Shown piece by piece: positions 8,266 to 17,159 of a DNA stretch of 64,000 nucleotides. The notes under the pieces are model-generated. The model saw only the letters and a program-made list of their open reading frames with translations. It was not told the DNA's origin and made no database searches. This stretch comes from an uncultured Pseudomonadales bacterium (lineage in GTDB: Bacteria > Pseudomonadota > Gammaproteobacteria > Pseudomonadales > Azotimanducaceae): NCBI GenBank assembly GCA_958296295.1, contig OY282460.1, positions 3,704,291 through 3,768,290 on the forward strand, written 5' to 3'. The position numbers and the translations under genes are program-made. Each line of letters begins with the position of its first letter. The stretch's first letter is position 1.

Positions 8266-11200
8266 CTACGCGGCTTCGCCGAACCGCACCTCCACCAAGC
8301 CCCCGGTGACGGCGAAATGGATGTAGCAGGCCGCTGGTTGGCGTCCGGCGGCGGCCAAGGCGTCGCGGTACGCCTTCAGTTGGCCGCCGTGTTTCAGCGC
8401 CTCGTCGCGCCAAGTGGATTTGCGCTGCGGCGAGGACTTGTGGTCCACGATCAACCAGCCGGCGGGCGTTTCGGCCAAGAGATCGATGGAACCGCGCACC
8501 ACGCGGCCATCGCCCAGTTCAAGGCGGACCGGCACTTCCACTTCAATGCGCGACGGTGCGAAGCGGGCGTTCACGAAGCGTTGAAATCGCCTTGCCGCGG
8601 CCAAAGCGTCGGTACCGTTCAAGAGGCCATTGACGCGGTGGCCGATCAACATCTCCTCGGCCCGCGCCCGCGCCTCGCGCTCTGGCAACGGGTTGACGAA
8701 CTCCGCCGCGAGGATGGCGTGCAGGCCGTTGCCGACATCGGCCATCTCGTTGCCGCCAAGCCGAATGCGTTCGCCGAAATCGAACACGTGGCCGATTGTT
8801 CCGATCCCGGCAGCCGCTGGCGCAAGCGACGACGGTTGCAGGAACTTGCGGGTTTGGGTTGGCCGCTCGCGACGGTGGAACCAACGCGCTTGGTAGGCGG
8901 TTGTCGCACGCGGCTCGGTGGACGCCGCGATGGCTTCGCACGCGGTTGGAATGCGAATCCCGTTGGGCAACGCCGTGCCGTCGCTCGTGGGAATGGCGAA
9001 CTCCTGCAGGAAACTAGCCATCCACTCGCCTTTGCCGGCGCTTTTCCCCGCGCCCTTGCCGGTAGCCTTCCCCGAACTCTTCCCGGCGCCCCTCGCAGCG
9101 CTTTCGGGCAGAGCGAGCACGAGCCGGTCTCGGGCGCGTGTCATGCCAACATAGGCCAGCCGACGCTGCTCGGCGATGGCAACCTCTTGCCACTGCTTGC
9201 CCTCCTCCGAGGCGACGATGGCGTCCAGCGCCGGCAAGCCGCTCTTACGTCTTCCGAACACGTTGGGCCAATAGCGAAGCTGACGCGCGGCAAGTGGCGC
9301 GGAAATGTCGAAGCGCTTCATCAACCTCATGCGGGTGTCGAATATCCGCAACCGCTCCGAGTAATCGAAGTCCGCGCAGATCACTACCGGCCACTCCACG
9401 CCCTTGGCGCGGTGGTAGGAGAGCACATGCACCGCATCGCCGCTGGTGACTACCGGCTGCAAATCCAAATCCGGGGAACTCGGATGCTCCAGCCAGAACA
9501 AAAAGCCGGTTAGCGTGCCCGGATCATGGTGCGCGGCGGCGTGCTTTTCGTACTCGACCGCCAAATCGAGCAACGCATCCAGGTTCTTCTGTCGTTGCGC
9601 GGCGCGGATGGCGTCCGGCCCCCACGCGGCAACGATGCGGCGGATGTCCACCTCGTTCAGCACCCGGGCGACGATCTCCACCGGCGAACGCAAGGCGCTT
9701 TCCTCGCGCAGCTCTTTCAGCCGGCGGATGACGGGATGGTTTTCTTCGCCCCATGCGATGGATTCGTTGCCGTCTTCCAGCCATTGCAGGCGGTCGGCAA
9801 GCCACTGCTCCGGCGCCGCGCAATCGGCCAACGCCAATATCTCCGCGCTGGCCAAGGTGTCGGCGCGGTCGGCCACGCGCCGCAGGCAACTCTTCGCCAG
9901 CGTTATCTCCGCCGTGGTCGACAAGCCCTGAAGTGTCATCTTCATCGGCAACTGCTTTGCGCGTAGCGCGCGGGCGATTTCTTCCACATGGGCGTTGGTG
10001 CGCGCCAAAACGGCGATGTCGCCAAAGCGCGCGGGGCGCGGTTGTTCGGATTGCGGATCGACAACGAGTTCGCCCTCGGCCACTAGCCGGGCCACGCCGT
10101 CGGCAAGGGCGACGCGTTGGTCTTCCTTCGTGCCTTGCAGCCGCCAAGTCGCAACCGCCGGCCCGGCAAGCGCGTCGCGCTTCGCTGCCAATGTCACCGC
10201 GTGTCGCTCGATGGGCTGTTTGCGGTCGCCGCCGAAAGCCGCGGCGAACAATTCGTTCAAGTAATGCAGCAAATTGCGTTGCGAGCGATAGTTGTCAGGC
10301 AGAACGTCCTTGCCGGCGTTGCCGGCGGCGAGGCCGTCAAGCGTGGCGAATACCAGCGTCGGGTCGCAGCCGCGAAACTCGTAGATCGCTTGCTTCACGT
10401 CGCCAACGAAAACGGCTTTTTCGGCCAGCGCCGCGAGTTTCAGAAACAACGCCAGCTGCATGGGGTTGGTGTCCTGGAACTCGTCCACCAGCAGCAGTTC
10501 CAATTCGTCGCGCAAGCGTTCTCGCACGGCCTCGTGATCCAACGCATGCAGCGTTAGCTGCTCCATGTCGGCAAAATCGATCAAGCCGTGATCGGTCTTC
10601 AACTGCTTGAACCGCCGCATGCAGTCCGCGGCGATTTCGTACACGGCGCGTGTGAACGTTCGCAAGTCGTCTTGGAAACGAGGGTGGTGTTCGTACAGAA
10701 CGGCAATTTCCTGAACGGGTGGCGAACACACCTTGGACTTCTTGCCAGGCGCACCGGTGGCCAAACGCATCCAGATTTGCCAAGGGCAGTCGTGTCGTCC
10801 CAACGACGTCTCGGCTTCCACCAGCAATTGGCGGTATTTCTTGGTTTGTTCAGTTGTGTCAGTTGGGTCGATGCCGTCCTCAAGCATCTTCGACGCCACG
10901 GCAACTCGCCGCCGCAATTCGTCGGTGGGATCGGCATCCAGCGTTTTGCCGAAGAAACGGAGCAATTCGGCGGCGTTGTCCTCTGCCATGCCGCGCAACT
11001 TGGTCGAGTCGATGTCGTTTTCCCGCGCCAAATCGACGACGCGCTTCACCGCCGCGTGCCACCTTGGCCCGTCACGCTCGGCCAAGCCGAGGCGAACGGA
11101 CAGCACGTTCATCTCTCGCACGCGCCGCAGGGCCAGCTCTTGGTCGAGGGCCTGGTTGAAGAACCGGGTACCGTCTTCAATGCTCATCACGTTGAGCTGC

Positions 11201-11508
11201 GGCGACAGGCCGAGCTCGAACGCGAACCGCTTGAGCAGTCGCTCGCAAACGCTGTGGACAGTGCCGATGAGGGACTCGGCGGATCGCTCCGCCAATTCCA
11301 AGTGGTCCGCCGCCAGCAAATGGTCTCGCACCCGCTCGCGGAGCTCCGCCGCGGCCTTCACGGTGAAAGTCGTGCCAATGACTCCCGCTGGCGTTGTGCG
11401 GCCTTCCAACAACGCTTTCTTCAGCTCCTGGGTAAGCCGGTACGTCTTGCCGCTGCCGGCGCCGGCGCTGATGAACATGACGTGGCTCCAGCCACGAGCG
11501 GTGCTCAC
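8266..11508 (-). CDS. addA: UvrD/RecB-type helicase-nuclease, AddA-like
   Basis: The 1080-residue protein is a superfamily 1A DNA helicase with a C-terminal nuclease domain, resembling AddA of the AddAB double-strand-break resection complex. Walker A is SAGAGSGKT (14-22), Walker B LLLVDEFQDT (338-347), and later helicase motifs include VGDVKQAIYEFRG and YVGMTRARDRLVLAL. The C-terminal PD-(D/E)XK nuclease shows GSIDLLAE followed by LIVDHKSS (about residue 1022). A Gly/Lys/Ala-rich linker (encoded near 9030-9095) separates helicase and nuclease. The GTG at 11508 overlaps the stop of the addB-like gene (GTGA), so the two are translationally coupled. The AddA name is by architecture and neighbourhood, hence moderate certainty on the symbol. 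Confidence 0.85.
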   Translation of the reverse strand: MSTARGWSHVMFISAGAGSGKTYRLTQELKKALLEGRTTPAGVIGTTFTVKAAAELRERVRDHLLAADHLELAERSAESLIGTVHSVCERLLKRFAFELGLSPQLNVMSIEDGTRFFNQALDQELALRRVREMNVLSVRLGLAERDGPRWHAAVKRVVDLARENDIDSTKLRGMAEDNAAELLRFFGKTLDADPTDELRRRVAVASKMLEDGIDPTDTTEQTKKYRQLLVEAETSLGRHDCPWQIWMRLATGAPGKKSKVCSPPVQEIAVLYEHHPRFQDDLRTFTRAVYEIAADCMRRFKQLKTDHGLIDFADMEQLTLHALDHEAVRERLRDELELLLVDEFQDTNPMQLALFLKLAALAEKAVFVGDVKQAIYEFRGCDPTLVFATLDGLAAGNAGKDVLPDNYRSQRNLLHYLNELFAAAFGGDRKQPIERHAVTLAAKRDALAGPAVATWRLQGTKEDQRVALADGVARLVAEGELVVDPQSEQPRPARFGDIAVLARTNAHVEEIARALRAKQLPMKMTLQGLSTTAEITLAKSCLRRVADRADTLASAEILALADCAAPEQWLADRLQWLEDGNESIAWGEENHPVIRRLKELREESALRSPVEIVARVLNEVDIRRIVAAWGPDAIRAAQRQKNLDALLDLAVEYEKHAAAHHDPGTLTGFLFWLEHPSSPDLDLQPVVTSGDAVHVLSYHRAKGVEWPVVICADFDYSERLRIFDTRMRLMKRFDISAPLAARQLRYWPNVFGRRKSGLPALDAIVASEEGKQWQEVAIAEQRRLAYVGMTRARDRLVLALPESAARGAGKSSGKATGKGAGKSAGKGEWMASFLQEFAIPTSDGTALPNGIRIPTACEAIAASTEPRATTAYQARWFHRRERPTQTRKFLQPSSLAPAAAGIGTIGHVFDFGERIRLGGNEMADVGNGLHAILAAEFVNPLPEREARARAEEMLIGHRVNGLLNGTDALAAARRFQRFVNARFAPSRIEVEVPVRLELGDGRVVRGSIDLLAETPAGWLIVDHKSSPQRKSTWRDEALKHGGQLKAYRDALAAAGRQPAACYIHFAVTGGLVEVRFGEAA

Positions 11509-14129
11509 TGCGAGGCCTCCACGCCGGTAAGCCACACGAAGTCGTCGAAACGGTCCTTAGCCCCAACGGTTTTCAAGGCGTCGGCTGGCGGCGCCGATCG
11601 GTCGTCCGGTTCGGCACCGGCGTTGACTTCGATTTCGCCCTGCGCCAGTTGCTCGAGCCGCCAAGCGCGGGCGGCAAGGCCCTTGTTCCAAACCAATTCC
11701 GCGCTGTCGACATCGGCCGCAGCCCGGGCGCGCGGAAAGAAATCCGCGTCCGTGGCCAGCACGTCGCCCGTAGTGACGATGTAGTAGCCGGTGGCCGGCC
11801 AACCGTTCTCGCTGACCGCGAAGCCGTATGTGGCCAACTGCAAGTGGCGGCCTTCCCGGATTTCCCTCGCCCGAGACGGCTGGCTGCCCCACTTCGCGTC
11901 GAGCACCGCGCGAGCGCCGTCCTCGGCGACGAGCAGCAAGTCCACATTGCCTTGCAACTGGCCGCCAGCGAACGCTCGTTCGATGCGATGTTCCGACTGC
12001 ACGCGTACGACGTTGGCTTCCCGCAAGTGCGTCAGAAGCCAATGCAGGGTATCCTCCAAAGTGGCTTCCACACGCTGGCGATCGATGCCGCGGCCGATCT
12101 CCAGCAATACGGCCCCTTCCTTTTCGACGAGATCGGCGATGGCTTGGCCCAGCCAGCGGTCCACCTCGTCGTTGCCCAACGCTCGCCAGTTCTCGTTGTC
12201 GCGGAAAAACCGTTCGAACAAGCGGTGCGCCAAGCTGCCATAAAGCAAAGACTTGTCGGCAACGCCGCCGATCCGGCTGCCGCGCAGCTTGGCGTGGTAG
12301 TTGAGCACCCATTCGTGCGGGTAGTAGTACAGCTTCGCAAGACTGGAATAGGACTCGACGTCGCGGGGCGGAATCGGCCGCGGCAATTTCCACCAACGCC
12401 TTTTGCCCGGCAACGGCTTCGCCGACAAAGGCGCCAAGGCCAGTCGCAGCGCGTCGACGGCGTTCGCATCACCGTACAACAGCGCATCGTCAAGACGCGC
12501 TTCGCGCCAGCCGGCCAGCGGTTCGACCGGCGTTTCGGTCCCCGCTTTGGCGAGTTGTTCGCCAATTCGCGCCAGCAACGGATGCCGACCTTCATCCTCG
12601 TCGTGAGCCACCAGCAACAAGCGTCGCCGGCAGTGCAGCACCGGCTTGCGCCAAGCACGGGTGGCGGCGGCGATGGTCTGCTCCGGGGTTGGCAGATGCA
12701 CGCCGGCCGCCGCCAAGCAGCGCCGCTCCGCGGGCGAGAAGGTGGCGGCCAGATCGAGTTGCGGCGGGCAGATGTCCCACCAGAACACCTCGTCCACCGG
12801 TGCCACGACATTGCCGGGATGACCGACCGCCCGGGCGTGGCCGGCTTCGGCGAAGCTGCTGTCGTCCGGCAGCGAGCGCGTTACCTCATCGACCAGCCGG
12901 TCCGTTTCGATCTTGGCGACGCGCTCGGCATCGAGCCGACCCGCGGCGTTGGCGAAGGCTTGCGCCTGGGCATGCGCCGCGCGAAAGACGGCTGCCGACT
13001 CGTCCCCGTCCGGCGCGTTGGCGCGCCGCCGCAGCCATTCGGCGCAACGCATCGCTCGCTCGCGCAGCGCCGCCACCGGCGCACCCTCGCGTACCGAATA
13101 CCGACGGGGCATGGTCCAGAACGCCACCTCGTCCCGCTCGTCGCCGATCTCCGCCAGCGCAGCCTGCCAAGCGGGGCCGCCGATGCCCGGTTCAGCCGCT
13201 ACCGCCTCGGCCAGCCGCGTTCGCGCATCCCACTTCAGCGGGCTTACCGGATGGATGAGAAATTGCAGCAAGCGGCGCGGTTCAAGCGGTTGCCAGAGGA
13301 GCGCCAATGCCAATTTCAGCACTTGGCTGGCGGCGCGAAACGGCGAGTAATGCTGGAAGCCGGCGCGCGGCAGCCCCACGCGCTCGAAGGCGTTGTCCAG
13401 CACGATGCCGTCGCGACTGGCGATGACGACGGCACACCCACGCCCTTGTTCGCGCACGATCTCGGCTAGCGCCTGGGCCGTCACGTCCCGAGACGACCCG
13501 CGCACGACAATCAGCGAACCATCGGCGGAGAGCGGCCGCGCCTTTTCGCCCATGAGCAATGCCTGCAGCTTGCCCAGATCGGAATCCGGCGGTGCCGCCG
13601 GCGCCGGCTCGGCAAGCGCGGCGGCGTTCAGACGCTCCGCCAGCCGCCGCCAGAGTAGAGGCAGATCGTCCCGATGATCCAGCAACTCCAAAGCGCTGAT
13701 TTGCGTTCGCTGGGTGTTCAGCAGTTCGAGGACGCGCCGCAAGCGTTGACCGAGACACGGCGGAACGCGTTGGGCGGCGAGGGTTTCCACCGCCGCCATG
13801 TCACCCAAACGCGCGGGCGCCCGCGGCGGGAAAGTGCCATCCCAGCCGTGCAAGTGCCACGCTCGCCGCCAATCCAACAGCGTTCCAGCAGTTCCCACCG
13901 GGTCGACTTGGAAAGAACGGAGGTAGAAGCGCGACAGATCTTCGCATTCCGCCAAGCACTCGCGATACAGCGCCACCTCTTCGGCCGGATGGGCCTGCGC
14001 CGGCGCGATTCCCAGATCGCTTTCCAGCAATCGAACCAAGCCGCGAGGCCCAACGGTGATTTCGCCAACCGTGGCGCTTCCAGACGCAAGGTCGAGACCG
14101 TCACCCGCCAAGCCAAAACGTACACGCAT
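11505..14129 (-). CDS. addB: PD-(D/E)XK nuclease family protein, AddB-like partner
   Basis: The 874-residue protein has a divergent helicase-like body and a C-terminal RecB-type nuclease domain. The latter shows GNVDLLLV followed by AVLDAKWG (about 728-748) and the helix HLQLATYGFA, the usual D-(x)n-D-x-K plus Q-x-x-x-Y layout. A segment YSSLAKLYYYPHEWVLNYH precedes it, in the position where Cas4/AddB-type nucleases often carry an iron-sulphur cysteine; here I see Tyr, not Cys, so the Fe-S staple seems absent. No Walker A is visible, as in other inactivated AddB helicase parts. It overlaps addA by 4 bases. Together they probably form a heterodimeric end-processing nuclease in place of RecBCD. 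Confidence 0.78.
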   Translation of the reverse strand: MRVRFGLAGDGLDLASGSATVGEITVGPRGLVRLLESDLGIAPAQAHPAEEVALYRECLAECEDLSRFYLRSFQVDPVGTAGTLLDWRRAWHLHGWDGTFPPRAPARLGDMAAVETLAAQRVPPCLGQRLRRVLELLNTQRTQISALELLDHRDDLPLLWRRLAERLNAAALAEPAPAAPPDSDLGKLQALLMGEKARPLSADGSLIVVRGSSRDVTAQALAEIVREQGRGCAVVIASRDGIVLDNAFERVGLPRAGFQHYSPFRAASQVLKLALALLWQPLEPRRLLQFLIHPVSPLKWDARTRLAEAVAAEPGIGGPAWQAALAEIGDERDEVAFWTMPRRYSVREGAPVAALRERAMRCAEWLRRRANAPDGDESAAVFRAAHAQAQAFANAAGRLDAERVAKIETDRLVDEVTRSLPDDSSFAEAGHARAVGHPGNVVAPVDEVFWWDICPPQLDLAATFSPAERRCLAAAGVHLPTPEQTIAAATRAWRKPVLHCRRRLLLVAHDEDEGRHPLLARIGEQLAKAGTETPVEPLAGWREARLDDALLYGDANAVDALRLALAPLSAKPLPGKRRWWKLPRPIPPRDVESYSSLAKLYYYPHEWVLNYHAKLRGSRIGGVADKSLLYGSLAHRLFERFFRDNENWRALGNDEVDRWLGQAIADLVEKEGAVLLEIGRGIDRQRVEATLEDTLHWLLTHLREANVVRVQSEHRIERAFAGGQLQGNVDLLLVAEDGARAVLDAKWGSQPSRAREIREGRHLQLATYGFAVSENGWPATGYYIVTTGDVLATDADFFPRARAAADVDSAELVWNKGLAARAWRLEQLAQGEIEVNAGAEPDDRSAPPADALKTVGAKDRFDDFVWLTGVEASQ

Positions 14130-14468
14130 GGACGAGAAGGTTACAGCACGCCTCGCACTTGGGCAGGCGGGTTCTGTTTAAAGCGACAGGAGGCTCGGAA
14201 CAGGTTCGTCCTTCGCCAAGGGCACCACAGTTCGGGCCAACCCGACCGTTGCGAAACGACTCGCCGACGCCCGCGGCCTTGGGGCGACTTCACGCCTCGC
14301 CATCGTCTTTTTCACTGCGGCTTCCGCCAAGTGCCCGAAGCGAACCTCCACTTCATCCAATGTGGGTGAGACCCTATGGCGCCTTCGCCAGCCGCACGAC
14401 TGAGCACCTGGCGCGGGTTCGCCGGCACCGGCGGTCCGTGCCTTGTTGTGCCTTGGGGCGTCTTTGCG
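14130..14468. other. Intergenic region with no supported gene
   Basis: This stretch separates the start of the addB-like gene from the C5-methylase stub. It contains only a 60-codon minus-strand frame (14178-14360, MDEVEVRFGHLAEAAVKK at its start) that I cannot match to any family, and no convincing hairpin or promoter. The addB promoter should lie here. Confidence 0.5.
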
Positions 14469-14627
14469 ATGGCGACGATACGGTCGTTGACAGCCGTGGA
14501 CCTATTCTGTGGCTGCGGCGGTATTTCCGCCGGCTTGAGAAGCGCCGGGTTTGAAGTGCTGGCCGGCATAGACTTCGAACCGAGGTATATGGCCACCTTC
14601 GAGCGCAACAAGTTGAAACCCGCGTCC
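14469..14627 (+). pseudogene. 5' remnant of a C5-cytosine DNA methyltransferase
   Basis: The ATG at 14469 starts about 50 residues of clear Dcm-type N-terminus: TAVDLFCGCGGISAGL (motif I, the SAM-binding FxGxGG) followed by FEVLAGIDFEP. Homology then stops around NKLKPAS; no PCQ catalytic motif IV or any later motif appears in any frame up to the glcF stop at 14792. The remaining 14628-14791 shows nothing recognisable. The gene is thus a truncated stub rather than a working enzyme. Confidence 0.8.
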
Positions 14628-14791
14628 GGGCAACGTCAAGAACCGGCTGAACCCGAGCCCGGACCGGTGCGCGGCGACGATAGCACTGCTGTCGAAGGCC
14701 CTCGCGGCCACGGAACACGCCGCCAGCCAAGGTCTTCTTCAGCATCGCCGAGAACATGCGGCGGCAAACCGCCAGCGACAACGCCCGGGTT

Positions 14792-16015
14792 TCAGGCGAG
14801 CAGCTCCAGCCAATGCACGACGGGCACGTCCAGCCCGGCGGCGAGGTGCATCTGGCAGCCGATGTTCGCCGTGGCCACCGCCTCCGGGGCGTGACGCGCG
14901 AGCGCCGCCACCTTGCGTTGGCGCAGTTCGTCGGCGAGTTTTGGTTGCAGCAGGCTGTAGGCACCGGCCGAGCCGCAGCAGACGTCCGCGTCCGCGACGG
15001 GCACAAGGTGGTAGCCGGCGCCACGCAGCATTCGCTCCACCTCGCCCCTCAGGCCTTGGCCGTGCTGCAGCGTGCAGGGCGGATGCCACGCGATGCGCGC
15101 GAGTTCCCTTCCGGTCACCGCTCGTTTGGAGAAGTCGAATCCGGCCAGCACCTCGGAAACGTCGCGCACCTTGGCCGCGAACGCTTCCGCCTGCGGTTCC
15201 GCCAGCAGACGTCCGTAGTCCTTCAAGGTTGTGCCGCAGCCGCTGGCGGTGGATACCACCACGTCGGCATCCACCGCCGCCAACGCCGCCACGTTGCGGC
15301 GCATCCCGGCCCTGGCTTGCTCCGAACACCCGTAGTGCAGGGCGAGGCCGCCGCAACACCCCTCTTGGGCGGCGGTCGCCACGGCCACGCCTCGGGCTTG
15401 GAGCAGCCGCGCCAAGTGAGCGTTCACTTCTGGCGTGACGACCCGCTGGGCGCAGCCTTGCCAGAGCAAGGCGCGACGCATGGCGGCGGATGCGTGTGGC
15501 TTGGCCGCGGGCACGGCCGGTAGCGGTGCGTCACCACGCGTGAGCGCCCGGTGGGCGGCGCCGCTCGGCAGCAAACCGCGGCGCAGGCGGCGAGGCAGCA
15601 GCCAGCGACACGCGCGCGCCAAGGCGACCAGCGGGCCGAACAGCTTGGGCCTTGGCACTATTTGCAGCACCAGGCGCATAAACCACCCCGGGCCTGAACC
15701 TTGCTCCTGCAGGAGCTCCCGGCCGATCTCGGCCAGCTCGCCGAAGCGCACGCCCGAAGGGCAGGTGGTCTCGCAGGCGCGACAGGTGAGGCAACGGTCA
15801 AGGTGTTTTCGCGCCACCGGATTGGGCGCGCCGGACTCCAGCATGTCTTTGACGAGGTAAATGCGCCCGCGCGGGCCGTCCAGCTCGTCTCCCAGCAGCT
15901 GGTAGGTCGGGCAAGTCGCGTTGCAGAAGCCGCAATGCACGCAGCTGCGGAGAATCTCGTCCGCCCGCTGTCCGCTCGACGAGGCGAGAACCGTGTCGGC
16001 GAGTCGCGTTCTCAT
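14792..16015 (-). CDS. glcF: Glycolate oxidase iron-sulphur subunit GlcF
   Basis: GlcF passes electrons from the flavoprotein subunits of membrane-associated glycolate oxidase. The 407-residue protein has two N-terminal ferredoxin-type clusters, CVHCGFCNATCP (25-36) and CLTCRACETTCP (about 74-85), followed by two CCG-type domains (QEGCCGGLALHYG and DVCCGSAGAYSL). It is the last gene of a D-E-F set transcribed on the minus strand and lies 24 bases after glcE. All cluster cysteines look intact. Confidence 0.93.
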   Translation of the reverse strand: MRTRLADTVLASSSGQRADEILRSCVHCGFCNATCPTYQLLGDELDGPRGRIYLVKDMLESGAPNPVARKHLDRCLTCRACETTCPSGVRFGELAEIGRELLQEQGSGPGWFMRLVLQIVPRPKLFGPLVALARACRWLLPRRLRRGLLPSGAAHRALTRGDAPLPAVPAAKPHASAAMRRALLWQGCAQRVVTPEVNAHLARLLQARGVAVATAAQEGCCGGLALHYGCSEQARAGMRRNVAALAAVDADVVVSTASGCGTTLKDYGRLLAEPQAEAFAAKVRDVSEVLAGFDFSKRAVTGRELARIAWHPPCTLQHGQGLRGEVERMLRGAGYHLVPVADADVCCGSAGAYSLLQPKLADELRQRKVAALARHAPEAVATANIGCQMHLAAGLDVPVVHWLELLA

Positions 16016-16039
16016 CTAATCGTCGTGCCGGCCGCAAGG

Positions 16040-17131
16040 CTACGAGGCGATACCGGGGTTGAGCACGCCGTCCGGGTCGAAGGCGCGACGCAAACGGCGG
16101 GCGTAGTCGGCGGTGTTCCCGGCCCCGGCGGCGCCGACGGGCTCGCCCCGGAAGACGGTCGCGAACGCGCCTTCTGGCAGTTCGTCCGGCGGCGACTCCG
16201 AGAGCCACGCTTGGCAGCCGTTCCACTCGATGAGGGCGTCCTCGCGCAAGAACCGGCGGTTGCGCGGCACCGAGACGCGCGTGAGCGGGCCAGCGGCCGA
16301 TTCCAAGAAGAAGGCGTGCCTGTGATCGCGCACCTCTTCCCACACCGCAGGATCGTCCTCGGTCGCCAGCGCCATTTCCGCGCGCGCCACGGCCACCGCC
16401 TGCGAACTGCCGGAGAGGCGCACGCGCAGGGCGCCGGCGAGGAAACAAGTGCCCGTGATGGGCAGCGGCAGGCGCGCCCAGCGGCGGCAGTTGGCGTCCG
16501 CTTGTTCCGCGTCGCATTCCAAGCGGTAGGTCTTCTCCACCGCCGGCGCCGGTTGCAGGCGCACGCTGGCGCTCAGGATCAGGCCAAGCGTGCCGCGGGC
16601 GCCGGCCATCAGACGCGACACGTCGTAGCCGGCGACGTTCTTCATCACGGTGCCGCCGAAACGCAACCGCTCGCCCAAGCCGTTCACGATCTCCACGCCG
16701 AGCATCGCGTCGCGCACGCCACCCCGCCAAGGCCGCGCCGGGCCGGCAAGACCACAAGCGATAGCGCCCCCGAAGGTGCCTTCGCCGCCAACGCCGCCCG
16801 CGAAACGCGGTGGGTCGAATGGCAGGATCTGGCCGTTTTCGGCCACCGCGTGGGCCACTTCGGCGAGGGGCGTCCCGGCGCGCGCGGTGAGCGTCAGCTC
16901 CTCCGGGCGGTAATCCACGATGCCGCGGTGGCCGAGCGTGGAGAGCGGCTCGCCGCCTGGCCCACCGAGGAAGGCCTTGCTCGCGTGGCCAACCATGCCG
17001 AGCGGGCGGCGAATCCGGCGAGCCTCGGCCACCGCCGCCCGCAACGCTTCCGCTTCGTCCACGGCTAGCGTCCCGACCGCCAGCCGTAAACCGTCGGGTC
17101 GCGGCCAAGCGTCGCCGCGAGGCTCGCCCAT
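16040..17131 (-). CDS. glcE: Glycolate oxidase FAD-binding subunit GlcE
   Basis: The 363-residue protein is a short FAD-linked oxidase of the VAO/PCMH fold, as expected for GlcE. Visible FAD-domain segments are PLGMVGHASKAFLGG, the central GGVGGEGTFGGAIACGLAGP and GGTVMKNVAGYDVSRLMAG. The C-terminus ends RRAFDPDGVLNPG, the usual flavoprotein tail. It sits between glcD and glcF in the same orientation, separated by only a few dozen bases, so all three are probably one operon oxidising glycolate to glyoxylate. Confidence 0.92.
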   Translation of the reverse strand: MGEPRGDAWPRPDGLRLAVGTLAVDEAEALRAAVAEARRIRRPLGMVGHASKAFLGGPGGEPLSTLGHRGIVDYRPEELTLTARAGTPLAEVAHAVAENGQILPFDPPRFAGGVGGEGTFGGAIACGLAGPARPWRGGVRDAMLGVEIVNGLGERLRFGGTVMKNVAGYDVSRLMAGARGTLGLILSASVRLQPAPAVEKTYRLECDAEQADANCRRWARLPLPITGTCFLAGALRVRLSGSSQAVAVARAEMALATEDDPAVWEEVRDHRHAFFLESAAGPLTRVSVPRNRRFLREDALIEWNGCQAWLSESPPDELPEGAFATVFRGEPVGAAGAGNTADYARRLRRAFDPDGVLNPGIAS

Positions 17132-17159
17132 GTCACGATCAATCGGCTCGCACCGCCCA

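Noticed and set aside
14178-14360. 60-codon minus-strand frame upstream of addB
   Set aside because: No family match or ribosome site could be recognised and it is short, so it is only mentioned in the intergenic entry.
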